This document shows positions 1-8,242 of a stretch of DNA of 47,635 nt, piece by piece. Position 1 is the first letter of the stretch. Each line of letters starts with the position of its first letter. This DNA is from Prevotella sp. (GTDB lineage: Bacteria; Bacteroidota; Bacteroidia; Bacteroidales; Bacteroidaceae): the NCBI GenBank assembly GCA_017960525.1, contig JAGCZA010000074.1:1-47635 (forward strand). The letters run 5' to 3'. The notes under the pieces are model-generated. The model searched no databases, had not been told where the DNA came from, and saw only the letters and a program-made list of their open reading frames with translations. A program made the position numbers and the translations under genes.

Positions 1-9
1 CTAAAACAC

Positions 10-54
10 AATTATCCCCCAAACCCTTATTCATCCTGGGCTTGGGGGATAATT
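10..54 (-). terminator. Rho-independent terminator downstream of the first gene
   Basis: Perfect 13-bp inverted repeat (AATTATCCCCCAA at 10-22 and its complement at 42-54) with a small inner CCC/GGG pairing. Read on the minus strand the hairpin is followed by a U-rich stretch, so it would end the leftward transcript of the two secreted-protein genes. It is nearly symmetric and could also stop rightward transcription. Confidence 0.75.
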
Positions 55-75
55 ATAAAGCTAAGTCTGTGGTGT

Positions 76-729
76 TTACTTCACAGTCACCTTCTTGCCA
101 TCAACCACGTAGATACCCTTCTTCAGGTTCTTGCTGGCCACACGCTGGCCACCAACGGTATAAACCTTCTGATTCTCGGCATCGATAGTGATATTACGAA
201 TGGCGTCAGTACTTGATACGGCAATCTTAGTAACAGAAGTCAGGCCAGAAGGGCCACCACCTGCTGCCGTAGGAATGGCTAACACACCACGGTCAATCTT
301 GATTTCATATTCACCCTCAGGCATATTCTCATCTGTGAGGAAATAAGCGTACAGAGCCACGCCAGTACTTCCAGTGAAGAAATAGTCCTCATCGGTTTTA
401 ACAACAACAATTGTAGAACCGTCTGCCTGCTCATTGTAACTAACAGCAAATGGCTGAACCATCTTCCTACCAACTTTGTATTCAGGGAAACGTTCCTCAT
501 CAAGTTCAAATGCACCCTCATCGAAGGTCATACCAGCAGGTAGAGTGATGTTGAACTGAGCCATATTAGCCTGTTCCTCTTCACCATAGTTAATGATAAT
601 ATTCATAGTCTGGCCGTCATCGGTCGTAACACCAGGCTTAGTGGTGAAAGGTTCAACCTCAATACTGTATTGTGCACTTGCCATAGCAGCCTGCATAAGC
701 AGAGCACCAAGGAATAAAAGTTTTTTCAT
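76..729 (-). CDS. Secreted protein of unknown function with Prevotella-type C-terminal tail
   Basis: 217 aa. Residues 1-19 form a signal peptide (MKKLL start, hydrophobic core, ASAQ cleavage region). The middle is a predicted beta-rich domain with no catalytic motif I recognise. The last ~30 residues (YTVGGQRV followed by KGIYVVDGKKV) are the short tail common on Prevotella/Bacteroides exported proteins, resembling a reduced sorting domain. It lies 44 bp downstream of the cohesin-like/dockerin gene on the same strand and is probably co-transcribed with it. Its alternating beta pattern and an ITLPAGMTFDEG segment resemble the neighbour's LVNLPAGLTIEG segment, so the two may share a cohesin-like fold. 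That relation is inferred, and no function is assigned. Confidence 0.8.
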   Translation of the reverse strand: MKKLLFLGALLMQAAMASAQYSIEVEPFTTKPGVTTDDGQTMNIIINYGEEEQANMAQFNITLPAGMTFDEGAFELDEERFPEYKVGRKMVQPFAVSYNEQADGSTIVVVKTDEDYFFTGSTGVALYAYFLTDENMPEGEYEIKIDRGVLAIPTAAGGGPSGLTSVTKIAVSSTDAIRNITIDAENQKVYTVGGQRVASKNLKKGIYVVDGKKVTVK

Positions 730-773
730 ATCTGTTATAAATAAAAATTTAAAATAGATTTAATTTCTAAATA

Positions 774-1475
774 TTACTCTTTGCCAAGGATGATATTAAG
801 CATTTTGGCCAAATCGCGAACGTCGATTTCTGCATCCTTGTTAACATCAGCAACATTTGTGTCAACTTCTGTGGTCTTACCAAGAATATACTGGAGAACC
901 AAAGCATTATCACGAACATCCAAAGCGAAATCATTTGTAACATCACCAACGGGATGGCCAATTGTAGTGTTCAGGTCTGCACCTGTGGTCGAAACACCGG
1001 CTTCGTCAGTAGTAGCAAGTTGAGTCACTGTGCAGGGCTGTGGGCCAGCAAGATTGGCATCGGCAGCAGCTTTGAGATTGATGGTGCAGATATCACCATC
1101 GCCACTTCCAGCCTGCTTTGCCAAATCAGTAGCTGCATAACTGTCAGCAAGGGGGAAACAGAAGAGGAAATAGCCACCCTCTGCGGTCTGCGTACCCACC
1201 ACCTTATACTTGTCACTATAGGCTGCGGGTAACGCCACATCATACTTGGTGAAAGTTGCGCCACCAACAGTCAAATCAGTACCCTCAATGGTGAGTCCTG
1301 CGGGCAGATTGACGAGCATCTGCCAGCCTGCGATGTCGGCGGGAGCCTTTACCTGCAGTGTCCAACCGCCGTTCTTGTCTGCAGCCTCATTAGCTGTCAG
1401 CGTGACGGTCTGGGCCATGGCGTTGCCAGCTATCGCCAACAATGCGCCTGCAAAAAACATCTTTAGTTTTTTCAT
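774..1475 (-). CDS. Secreted protein with cohesin-like domain and C-terminal dockerin type I repeats
   Basis: 233 aa. Signal peptide at residues 1-21 (ends AMAQ). Residues ~22-165 form a beta-sandwich-like region reminiscent of cohesin/carbohydrate-binding folds. Residues ~175-233 hold two dockerin-type calcium-binding repeats: GDVTNDFALDVRDNALVLQ and a second ADVNKDAEIDVRDLAKML segment. Dockerins in classical cellulosomes bind cohesins. In Bacteroidales they occur on many secreted proteins, and the partner is usually unknown. Transcription starts from the TATCTTTG box at 1551-1558, giving a ~70-nt leader, and probably continues into the gene at 76-729. The dockerin call is firm; the cohesin-like call is inferred from pattern only. 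Confidence 0.78.
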   Translation of the reverse strand: MKKLKMFFAGALLAIAGNAMAQTVTLTANEAADKNGGWTLQVKAPADIAGWQMLVNLPAGLTIEGTDLTVGGATFTKYDVALPAAYSDKYKVVGTQTAEGGYFLFCFPLADSYAATDLAKQAGSGDGDICTINLKAAADANLAGPQPCTVTQLATTDEAGVSTTGADLNTTIGHPVGDVTNDFALDVRDNALVLQYILGKTTEVDTNVADVNKDAEIDVRDLAKMLNIILGKE

Positions 1476-1550
1476 AATCGATTGTTTTTTAGTTATACTT
1501 AATGTTATTATTTTCGCTTGGTTTTCCCGTAATTAGTCTATAATTCGCTG

Positions 1551-1558
1551 CAAAGATA
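1551..1558 (-). promoter_or_regulatory. Bacteroidetes -7 promoter box (TATCTTTG)
   Basis: TAnnTTTG box followed by C, reading leftward, about 75 bp upstream of the cohesin-like/dockerin gene. Expected start site is near 1544. Confidence 0.65.
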
Positions 1559-1623
1559 ACAATATTATCTGAGACCACCAAATATTTTCACCATTTTTTT
1601 AGTTTGGGCGGTAAAAACGGCAG

Positions 1624-2634
1624 TTACCTGATGCCTCTCTGGTTAAGGGCACGAGCATAGCGGGCGGCATTGAGCAGATGTTCTGAATAGGTGCGGGCGA
1701 AGTTGTGTGTGCCGGAAAAGTCTTCTTTTGCACACATATAGAGGTAGTCGTGGTTGGCAGGATTGAGCACGGCGTCGATGCCCTTGACACTGGCTATTTT
1801 GATGGGTCCAGGAGGCAGTCCTGGATATTTGTATGTGTTATATGGGCTTTCCACTTCGAGGTGGGTGTTGTAGATGCGGCGCAGGGTGAAGTCGCCAAGT
1901 GCGAACTTCACGGTGGGGTCTGCCTGTAAAGGCATCCCGATGCGCAGTCGGTTGAGGTACATAGCGGCAACCATTGGCTTTTCGGCCTCGTTGGCCGTCT
2001 CCTCGTCGATGATGCTGGCCAGCGTGCACACTTCGTTGGGAGTGAGTCCTACGTTGTGGGCCTTGGCACGGCGGTTGGCGTTCCAGAAAGCGTCATGTTC
2101 ACGGCGCATACGAGCAATAAAAGCATCGATGCCCACATTCCAGTAGACCTCGTAAGTGTTTGGCACAAAGAGACACGCTAATGTATCGCCCGTCAGGCTG
2201 CTGGCAATGGTGGCACTGTCGAGCATAAGTTTTTGGGCCAAGCGTGCGGCCAGCTGGGGCATAGTGCGCACTTCGGGTATGGTGAGTCGGATGGGTTCCT
2301 GCTGCCCGTTGCGCAGATGGCGGAACACGTCAATGGCGGTCATTGAGGGTTCCAAAGCATAGCGCCCAGTACGCAAGCGGCTGTCGGCCCCGGAGTGACG
2401 CATAAGCGTGCGGAAGGCAGTGACGGCGTGGGCAGAACCGATTGGCTCCAGCTTGGCATAGAGTGAGTCAGGGGTATCGTCTTCGTCGATGTAGACATAT
2501 TGCTTTTCGGCAGAAGCGAGGAACGGCATCATAAAATAGTAGTAGCACAGCACGCCCATTGCGATGAGGCAGGCTGCAGCCGGAATGAGGTAGTATTTCG
2601 CTTTCAGCGACTTGGTTTTGCTTGGTATTGGCAT
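1624..2634 (-). CDS. mltG: Endolytic murein transglycosylase MltG (YceG family)
   Basis: 336 aa, the usual length for the family. MltG is an inner-membrane lytic transglycosylase that cuts nascent peptidoglycan and sets glycan strand length. One N-terminal membrane segment (residues ~15-36) follows a short basic tail. The periplasmic part carries the YceG signature: LASIIDEET (catalytic Glu expected at E211/E212), YLNRLRIGMPLQADPTV, and YNTYKYPGLPPGPI near the C-terminus. The start at 2634 lies just downstream of the TAATTTTG box at 2659-2666. It is transcribed divergently from the HAD phosphatase gene, with ~88 bp between starts. Confidence 0.95.
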   Translation of the reverse strand: MPIPSKTKSLKAKYYLIPAAACLIAMGVLCYYYFMMPFLASAEKQYVYIDEDDTPDSLYAKLEPIGSAHAVTAFRTLMRHSGADSRLRTGRYALEPSMTAIDVFRHLRNGQQEPIRLTIPEVRTMPQLAARLAQKLMLDSATIASSLTGDTLACLFVPNTYEVYWNVGIDAFIARMRREHDAFWNANRRAKAHNVGLTPNEVCTLASIIDEETANEAEKPMVAAMYLNRLRIGMPLQADPTVKFALGDFTLRRIYNTHLEVESPYNTYKYPGLPPGPIKIASVKGIDAVLNPANHDYLYMCAKEDFSGTHNFARTYSEHLLNAARYARALNQRGIR

Positions 2635-2658
2635 ATTCTAAATCATTCGTTTCGGGTG

Positions 2659-2666
2659 CAAAATTA
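2659..2666 (-). promoter_or_regulatory. Promoter -7 box (TAATTTTG) of mltG
   Basis: TAATTTTGC reading leftward, 25 bp upstream of the mltG start codon, so the leader is only ~18 nt. It forms a divergent promoter pair with the box at 2709-2716. Confidence 0.65.
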
Positions 2667-2708
2667 CAATATTTCCTCGAAAGAGCCAAATAAATCGGAA
2701 AATATGCT

Positions 2709-2716
2709 TAACTTTG
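2709..2716 (+). promoter_or_regulatory. Promoter -7 box (TAACTTTG) giving a near-leaderless transcript
   Basis: TAACTTTGC ends 6 bp before the ATG at 2723. With the normal 5-8 nt from box to start site, transcription would begin at or within a few bases of the start codon. Confidence 0.65.
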
Positions 2717-2722
2717 CAGCCG

Positions 2723-3367
2723 ATGAAAGAGTACGACACCTATATTTTCGATCTCGACGGCACATTGCTCGACACGCTGGGCGACCTGTCTGCCTCGGTG
2801 AACTATGCCTTGCGTTTGCACGGTATGGCCGAACACAGCGTGGACGATGTGCGTCAGTTTGTGGGCAACGGTGTGCGCCTGCTGATGACGAGAGCCATTC
2901 CTGACGGCGAAAACAATCCGGCTTTTGAGGACACTTTCGAGACGTTCCGCACGCACTACCTGGAACACTCGCTCGACACCACCCTACCCTATCCTGGCAT
3001 TATGGAGATGCTTGGCGAACTGCACAAGCGAGGCAAGCGACTGGCCGTGGTGAGCAACAAACTGCATACTGCCACCAAGGATCTTTGCCGACACTTTTTC
3101 GCTGGTTTCATTGAGGCGGCTATCGGCGAGAATGAAGCCGCCGGCGTGCGCAAGAAGCCTGCTCCCGACACCGTCGTTGAGGCATTGCGCCAACTGGGCG
3201 TTGGCTGTGAGGGAGCCGTTTACGTGGGCGACAGCGAAGTGGACATTGCCACCGCCCGCAACGCCAGCCTGCCCTGCATCAGCGTGCTATGGGGATTCCG
3301 CGACCGCGACTTCCTGCTGTCCCACGGAGCCACCACTTTTGCGGAACAACCGTCAGACCTGCTGTAG
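2723..3367 (+). CDS. HAD-family phosphatase, phosphoglycolate-phosphatase-like
   Basis: 214 aa from the ATG at 2723. A TTG three codons upstream lies inside the promoter box and is unlikely to be used. The four HAD motifs are present: motif I DLDGTLLD near the N-terminus (nucleophile and acid/base Asp), motif II VVSNK, motif III Lys in RKKPAPD, and motif IV VGDSEVD. The alpha-helical cap between motifs I and II (SVNYALRLHG, then VRQFVGNGVRLL) is typical of Gph/PGP proteins, which dephosphorylate 2-phosphoglycolate. Exact substrate specificity cannot be read from the sequence. The gene converges on the glycoside hydrolase gene with only 8 bp between stops. Confidence 0.88.
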   Translation: MKEYDTYIFDLDGTLLDTLGDLSASVNYALRLHGMAEHSVDDVRQFVGNGVRLLMTRAIPDGENNPAFEDTFETFRTHYLEHSLDTTLPYPGIMEMLGELHKRGKRLAVVSNKLHTATKDLCRHFFAGFIEAAIGENEAAGVRKKPAPDTVVEALRQLGVGCEGAVYVGDSEVDIATARNASLPCISVLWGFRDRDFLLSHGATTFAEQPSDLL

Positions 3368-3375
3368 TTCCACAT

Positions 3376-6105
3376 CTACCGCCCCGCCATAATGGTCAGG
3401 ATAGTGGCAATGTCGGCCACATCAATCTTACCGTCTCCGTTCACGTCAGCAGCCTTACTGGTGGCGCCGTCGGCCATCTCGCTAATGACCTTGGCAATGT
3501 CGGCCACATCAACCACACTATCATTGTTCACGTCACCCTTTAAGCCATTCACAACGGCCTGTATGCCCTCGGCTGTGAGCGCATAGCTGTAGATGCGCAC
3601 ATCGTCGATGTAGCCTGTATAGAGGGGGTCTGACTGGAACTGGCTCCGGCCCAGGTAGTTGAGTACGGGCTTGATGTCGCTGGGCTTGATGCTGACGGCT
3701 CCGCTGGCCACCTCCTCGCCGTTGAGGTAGATGGTGGCCCTGCCCTGTCCGATGGTCACAGCCACGTGGTTCCACTTGAAGGTGGACAGTTTGCTGGGAC
3801 AGTCCACGGTCTGCTCCTCGCCGTCGTTCTTGATGGCGAAGCGCATAATGCTGCCGTTGCTGGGCGTGAGGAACATATACTGCGAGGTGCTGCTGCCAAA
3901 GTCGAAGATGCGCTGCCAGGCCGAGCTACCGCGCCAGTTCACCCAGGCGCAGAAAGACATCTCGTCGTTGGAGGCCACCTCGTAGGGCAGTTGGGCGTAT
4001 CGCTTGCTGTTGAGGCTGAGAGCCTTGCCGCCATCGCCCCGCCCATCCACATAAACGGTGTCGCCATAGGCGGAGGCATCCATCATATTCTCTGTTGCGT
4101 CGTAGAGCGTGCCGTCAAACGTCCAGTGCGCAGTCATCGCGGACTTTCCTCCCGGCTGTGCCTGTACAGCCTCGCTGGGTTCAGACAGATTGAGAGCCAT
4201 ATCCAGAGCCATCACCTTATATATATAATAATGGCCGGGGCGGCAGCCGTTGTCCACGAAGCAGGTGTCAGCAATGCCGCGTGCGATGGTGTTCCACTCT
4301 TCTGTCCCTGAGGCTGTAGTTTCTGCCCTGAGGATGGTATAGCCAAGCAAATCGCTGTCGGCATTTGGCTGCCAGCAGAGCTTGACAGAGGCCGACTGAG
4401 CCTTGGCCGTGAACCCCACAGGCTGTGCTGGAGCCACAGCATCGTAGACCACGCCGGCGGGCAGCAGCCGCCACATCTGCCGTAAACGCAAGAGCGAGTC
4501 GGTCTGCAGTTCCTTTGTCAGCACGCCCACGCCATTGCTTGTTCCCGACGTTTTCGACGTAAGATAAAGCGAGGTTTCGCGGCAGCGCACGTAGTAGAAT
4601 CCGTCGCCGGCATACTCTAGATACCACTGTTCGTTGCTGTCGGGCGTTTTGTTTTGAGAGTATGGTATCACCTTTGCCCCGTCGATGGTAGAGAAGTTTT
4701 CCACGTTGATGTGCAGTTGGGCTGTACCCACATTCTCGATGTCGTAGAAGCTGAAGTCACCGCCTATACGTGAATCTATGGGTTTAACTTTCCACTTTTG
4801 CGCCTCTTTGTTAGGATAGTTTATCTGCTGTACGATACTTGAACTTGTTGCGGTGAGGTAATTACCCGTTGCCCTGTTGACAATGCGGTAGGTCCCCTCT
4901 TCGATGGCCGTGCGGGGCACGTCGGCTCCCCACGTGATGTCGACCACGCGCTCGGCATTGGTCTGCCCTTTCTGATAGGCAGTACCGCCAGGAATCTCCA
5001 TCAGCACTTCGCGCAGGGGGCCGCGACCGTCGTAATAGACATCGCAGTCGGTGGAAACGAACTGATAGGATGTGGTCTTGGCCTGACGCTCACTGCTGCC
5101 AATGAAAGCCTTCACACGACCGTCGTCGTGACGATAGACCGAGGCCGCCGTCCAGTTGTCGCGATGCTCGCCGTAGGCCAGACGCTCACCGTGTCGGCTG
5201 ATGTCGCAGAACTCGCCACGAGCACGACTGTCGAAGCCCCACCAAATGCCCACGGTCATGCCGTACTCCAGCCCAATCATCGCCTCGCCCACGTTGTGCA
5301 TCTCGTCGGCATAGCCCGTCTTCCCGTCGGCCTTCAACTGCTGGAAGAAACTGGCAAACGTATCGAAAGCGCCAGCCAACTGGTGGGTATTACCCCAGTC
5401 ATAGTAGTCCTTGCCCGTCTCATACCATGCCAGAGCCTTGTCATTGTTCAGCGTATTGCCGCCCACGATGGCCACGTCGTTCAGGGCGGGATAGTTCTGG
5501 CGCAGTTTCTTGGCCACCTCCACTTGGCGTGCCTCGGAAGCGCCCTCCTCAACAGACCAGTAGTCGGGCTCGTTGTAGGGCGACACGCCCACGATGGGAT
5601 GCTGGGTGTTCTGCTGCATCCACACCACGTGGGCATTAATCATGGCTGCCCAATGGGTGGTGTTGCAGACCTTGTTGTTCACGTAGTAGCTTACGGCTCC
5701 CGCCTCCTGGTCGGCGGTGAGGACGAGCGGCAACGTCGTTCCGCAGACTGTATTGAAGAGGTTGCTGCGCCGCCGCAGATAGCTTATCTGGTCGCTGCCC
5801 AAATCGGTGCCGTTGGCCAGTTCCACAGTTGCACGGAAGCCGGAGCGGCCTATGCCCACGTTCTCGATGCCCATGTGGCGCACGCCTTTGCGCAGGTTCT
5901 GCTCGCTAATCCACTGCAGGTCAAGGCCCCACGTGGGCTGGTAGCGCACGCCTTCGCCATCTACAGCAAAAGGAATGTTCACATCAGCCTTTGCCTGTGC
6001 ATTCAAATACATACTCGACGAGGAGCGTACAGCTTGTTCCTGGGCATCAGCCACCAGGGCACATACCATTGCCAAAGCAGAGAGTAAAAGTCTTAGTTTT
6101 TCCAT
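3376..6105 (-). CDS. Secreted multidomain glycoside hydrolase with ricin-like, FN3, LamG and dockerin modules
   Basis: 909 aa from the ATG at 6105. An in-frame ATG at 6261 lies upstream of the promoter and is rejected. Signal peptide at residues 1-21 (ends ADAQ). Residues ~45-400 look like a clan GH-A (beta/alpha)8 catalytic domain: SPYNEPD places the acid/base at E179, and a candidate nucleophile is E268 in ADEMHN. Then follow a ricin-B-like region (~415-570, paired YRIVNRATGNYL and YVRCRETSLYL units with QKW/EQW), one FN3 domain (~575-665), a LamG/concanavalin-like domain (~670-845), and two dockerin repeats at the end (GDVNNDSVVDVADI, ADVNGDGKIDVADI). It probably acts on a plant or host glycan outside the cell. 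I cannot assign the GH family; GH30-like is a guess. Confidence 0.82.
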   Translation of the reverse strand: MEKLRLLLSALAMVCALVADAQEQAVRSSSSMYLNAQAKADVNIPFAVDGEGVRYQPTWGLDLQWISEQNLRKGVRHMGIENVGIGRSGFRATVELANGTDLGSDQISYLRRRSNLFNTVCGTTLPLVLTADQEAGAVSYYVNNKVCNTTHWAAMINAHVVWMQQNTQHPIVGVSPYNEPDYWSVEEGASEARQVEVAKKLRQNYPALNDVAIVGGNTLNNDKALAWYETGKDYYDWGNTHQLAGAFDTFASFFQQLKADGKTGYADEMHNVGEAMIGLEYGMTVGIWWGFDSRARGEFCDISRHGERLAYGEHRDNWTAASVYRHDDGRVKAFIGSSERQAKTTSYQFVSTDCDVYYDGRGPLREVLMEIPGGTAYQKGQTNAERVVDITWGADVPRTAIEEGTYRIVNRATGNYLTATSSSIVQQINYPNKEAQKWKVKPIDSRIGGDFSFYDIENVGTAQLHINVENFSTIDGAKVIPYSQNKTPDSNEQWYLEYAGDGFYYVRCRETSLYLTSKTSGTSNGVGVLTKELQTDSLLRLRQMWRLLPAGVVYDAVAPAQPVGFTAKAQSASVKLCWQPNADSDLLGYTILRAETTASGTEEWNTIARGIADTCFVDNGCRPGHYYIYKVMALDMALNLSEPSEAVQAQPGGKSAMTAHWTFDGTLYDATENMMDASAYGDTVYVDGRGDGGKALSLNSKRYAQLPYEVASNDEMSFCAWVNWRGSSAWQRIFDFGSSTSQYMFLTPSNGSIMRFAIKNDGEEQTVDCPSKLSTFKWNHVAVTIGQGRATIYLNGEEVASGAVSIKPSDIKPVLNYLGRSQFQSDPLYTGYIDDVRIYSYALTAEGIQAVVNGLKGDVNNDSVVDVADIAKVISEMADGATSKAADVNGDGKIDVADIATILTIMAGR

Positions 6106-6138
6106 ATCGTTTTTATGTATGTAAGGTTTTTTATGCTG

Positions 6139-6146
6139 CAAAGATA
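6139..6146 (-). promoter_or_regulatory. Promoter -7 box (TATCTTTG) of the glycoside hydrolase gene
   Basis: TATCTTTGC reading leftward, 34 bp upstream of the ATG at 6105. It decides the start: the longer reading frame opens upstream of this box. Confidence 0.65.
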
Positions 6147-6267
6147 CCACATTATTTCCAAACAGCCAAACGTTTGCCAAGAAAACCGTCAAAAAGACAC
6201 CAACAAACGCCAAAAAACTGATTATCGGGCACCCCACAGTAACAGAGCCCATCACTCTCAACAGATT

Positions 6268-6350
6268 ATTGGTTCATCCTATCCCAAAATTTGGTTCGTC
6301 CAAACTCATAGTTTGGTTCGTCCAAACTCATGGTTTGGTTCGTCCAAACT
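6268..6350. repeat. Array of 22-bp palindromic repeats (TTTGGTTCGTCCAAACT family)
   Basis: Three good tandem copies of a 22-bp unit start at 6290, 6312 and 6334, with a degenerate copy at 6268. Each unit is itself a hairpin (AGTTTGG, TTCGT loop, CCAAACT), and the junctions form a second hairpin through CAT. The same family recurs in opposite orientation at 31962-32032. The 391-bp gap 6106-6496 holds this array plus promoters for both flanking genes. Confidence 0.85.
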
Positions 6351-6470
6351 TTTGTTATGCTTTATACCCTCTGTCCGGCTGGAACTTGCAGCAAAACGAT
6401 AAAAATCGGGAAATTCTGGCAAAGGGTCAAATAAATCAGGAAGAAAGTTGCGAGTTCGGCGAAAATATTG

Positions 6471-6478
6471 TAAATTTG
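6471..6478 (+). promoter_or_regulatory. Promoter -7 box (TAAATTTG) of the AAA-ATPase operon
   Basis: TAAATTTGC, 18 bp before the ATG at 6497, so the leader is about 10-13 nt. It supports the ATG at 6497 over the longer frame that opens at 6269 inside the repeat array. Confidence 0.65.
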
Positions 6479-6496
6479 CAGCAAAAATACAGAACT

Positions 6497-8218
6497 ATGG
6501 CAGACTTCAAGCGCATACCCTACGGTATCTCCAACTTCAAGCAGCTCAGACGGGAGAACCTTTACTTCGTAGACAAGAGTGAGTACATACAAAGGCTGGA
6601 GGACACAGACCACTTCCTCTTCCTCATACGGCCCCGACGCTTCGGAAAGAGCATCTTCCTCAACATGCTCCGCGCCTATTACGACCTGAACGAGGCCGAC
6701 AACTTCGACACGCTCTTCGACGGGCTGTGGATAAAGGAGCACCCAACGCCGGAGAAGTGCGGATACCAGGTGCTCTACCTCGACTTCTCCCGTGTGGGAG
6801 GCAACATCAACGAGCTGGAGCAGAACTTCGACGGCTACTGCGGCATCATGCTCGACTCGTTTGCAGAGAGGTACAAGCGGTTCTATCCCGAAGGATTCCC
6901 ACAGGCTGTGAAAGGCATCAAGTCGGCCAGGCAGAAACTGAACTATATTGACAGCGTGGCCAAGGTGGCCGGCTGCCGCCTCTACCTCATCATCGACGAG
7001 TACGACAACTTCACCAATGCCGTGCTCAACGAGCAGGGCGAGAAGGTGTACCACGCACTGACCCACGCCACGGGCTTCTACCGCGAGACCTTCAAGCAGT
7101 ATAAGGGCATGTTCGACCGAATCATGATGCTCGGCGTGAGCCCCGTGACACTCGACGACCTGACCAGCGGATACAACATCGCATCGAACATCACGATGCA
7201 GCCGGAGTTCAACATGATGCTCGGCTTCTCGGAAGACGACGTGCGGCAGATGATACGCTACTACCAGAGCGTGGGAAAGATAACCCGGGAGGAGGATGAC
7301 ATCGTAGAGGAGATGCGGCCCTGGTATGACAACTACTGCTTCTCAGAGCAGAGCCTTGCCACCGACCCGAAGATGTTCAACTGCGACATGGTGCTGTACT
7401 TCATCAAGACACTCATACAGTCAGGGCGCTCACCTAAGCAGATGATAGACCCTAACACACGCACCGACTACGGCAAGATGAAACGGCTCATACGCCTCGA
7501 CGGAACGAGCAACTACCGCACAGGCATCATCAACGAGATTGCGCAGAAGGGATACATACTGGGCAATATAGAGGAGTCGTTCCCTGCCGAGCGCCTCACA
7601 CAGCCCGACAAGTTCGTCAGCCTGCTCTTCTACTACGGCATGCTGACTTTTACCGACACCTTTGGCGCAAGGATGAAATTGGGCATTCCAAACTTAAATG
7701 TACGTAAGCAATACTATGATTACCTTTTGGAGGAATACCAGTCTATTCGTCCAATGGACTTCAGGGAACTGACCGATTCTTTCGACGAGGCCGCTCTTTA
7801 CGGCAATTGGCGTCCGATGTTGGACTATATTGCCCGAAACTACTCGGAGACCACTTCCGTGCGCAGCCTCATCGAGGGCGAGCGCAACCTGCAGGGATTC
7901 ATGAACGCGCTGATGAACTTGAACCCCTACTACCTCACCGCCCCAGAGGTAGAGCTGAACCACGGCTTCTGCGACTTCTTCCTCATGCCAGACCTGATGC
8001 GCTACCCCATGGTGGAGCACAGCTACATACTGGAGCTGAAATATCTGAAAAGTGACGAGACTGAAGCCGCAGCCCAGCAACAATGGGCCGAGGCCGTTGA
8101 GCAGATTCGCCACTATGCCGAGGGCCGGGTGGTGAAGCGCCTCATACAAGATACCCGCCTGCACCTCATCGTCGTCCAGATGCGGGGGCACGAACTTCAG
8201 AAGATGGAGGAGATTTGA
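6497..8218 (+). CDS. AAA-ATPase-like / PD-(D/E)XK nuclease-like protein (DUF1703 family)
   Basis: 573 aa from the ATG at 6497 (MADFKRIPYGISNF). The N-terminal ~300 residues match the AAA-ATPase-like family: an 'xxFVDKSEYIxxLE' opening, a P-loop-like RPRRFGKSIF, and a Walker-B-like LIIDEYDN. The C-terminal ~100 residues end in a PD-(D/E)XK-like core with YILELKYLK. The family is greatly expanded in Bacteroidetes and its function is unproven; a nuclease or mobile-element-related role is usually suggested. About 7670-7850 is visibly AT-richer than the rest, suggesting a recombined patch. A wrecked second copy lies at 12190-12366. The next gene starts 24 bp downstream, so transcription may read through. 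Confidence 0.9.
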   Translation: MADFKRIPYGISNFKQLRRENLYFVDKSEYIQRLEDTDHFLFLIRPRRFGKSIFLNMLRAYYDLNEADNFDTLFDGLWIKEHPTPEKCGYQVLYLDFSRVGGNINELEQNFDGYCGIMLDSFAERYKRFYPEGFPQAVKGIKSARQKLNYIDSVAKVAGCRLYLIIDEYDNFTNAVLNEQGEKVYHALTHATGFYRETFKQYKGMFDRIMMLGVSPVTLDDLTSGYNIASNITMQPEFNMMLGFSEDDVRQMIRYYQSVGKITREEDDIVEEMRPWYDNYCFSEQSLATDPKMFNCDMVLYFIKTLIQSGRSPKQMIDPNTRTDYGKMKRLIRLDGTSNYRTGIINEIAQKGYILGNIEESFPAERLTQPDKFVSLLFYYGMLTFTDTFGARMKLGIPNLNVRKQYYDYLLEEYQSIRPMDFRELTDSFDEAALYGNWRPMLDYIARNYSETTSVRSLIEGERNLQGFMNALMNLNPYYLTAPEVELNHGFCDFFLMPDLMRYPMVEHSYILELKYLKSDETEAAAQQQWAEAVEQIRHYAEGRVVKRLIQDTRLHLIVVQMRGHELQKMEEI

Positions 8219-8242
8219 AAACTTGTATAGCCCACAAAGAGA

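Noticed and set aside
6269-6496. N-terminal extension of the AAA-ATPase protein
   Set aside because: It is translated from the palindromic repeats and lies upstream of the -7 box at 6471; the remnant copy also starts at MADFKRI.
6497-8218. Restriction-modification or abortive-infection system
   Set aside because: The PD-(D/E)XK-like end is suggestive, but there is no methyltransferase or partner gene and the family's function is unproven.
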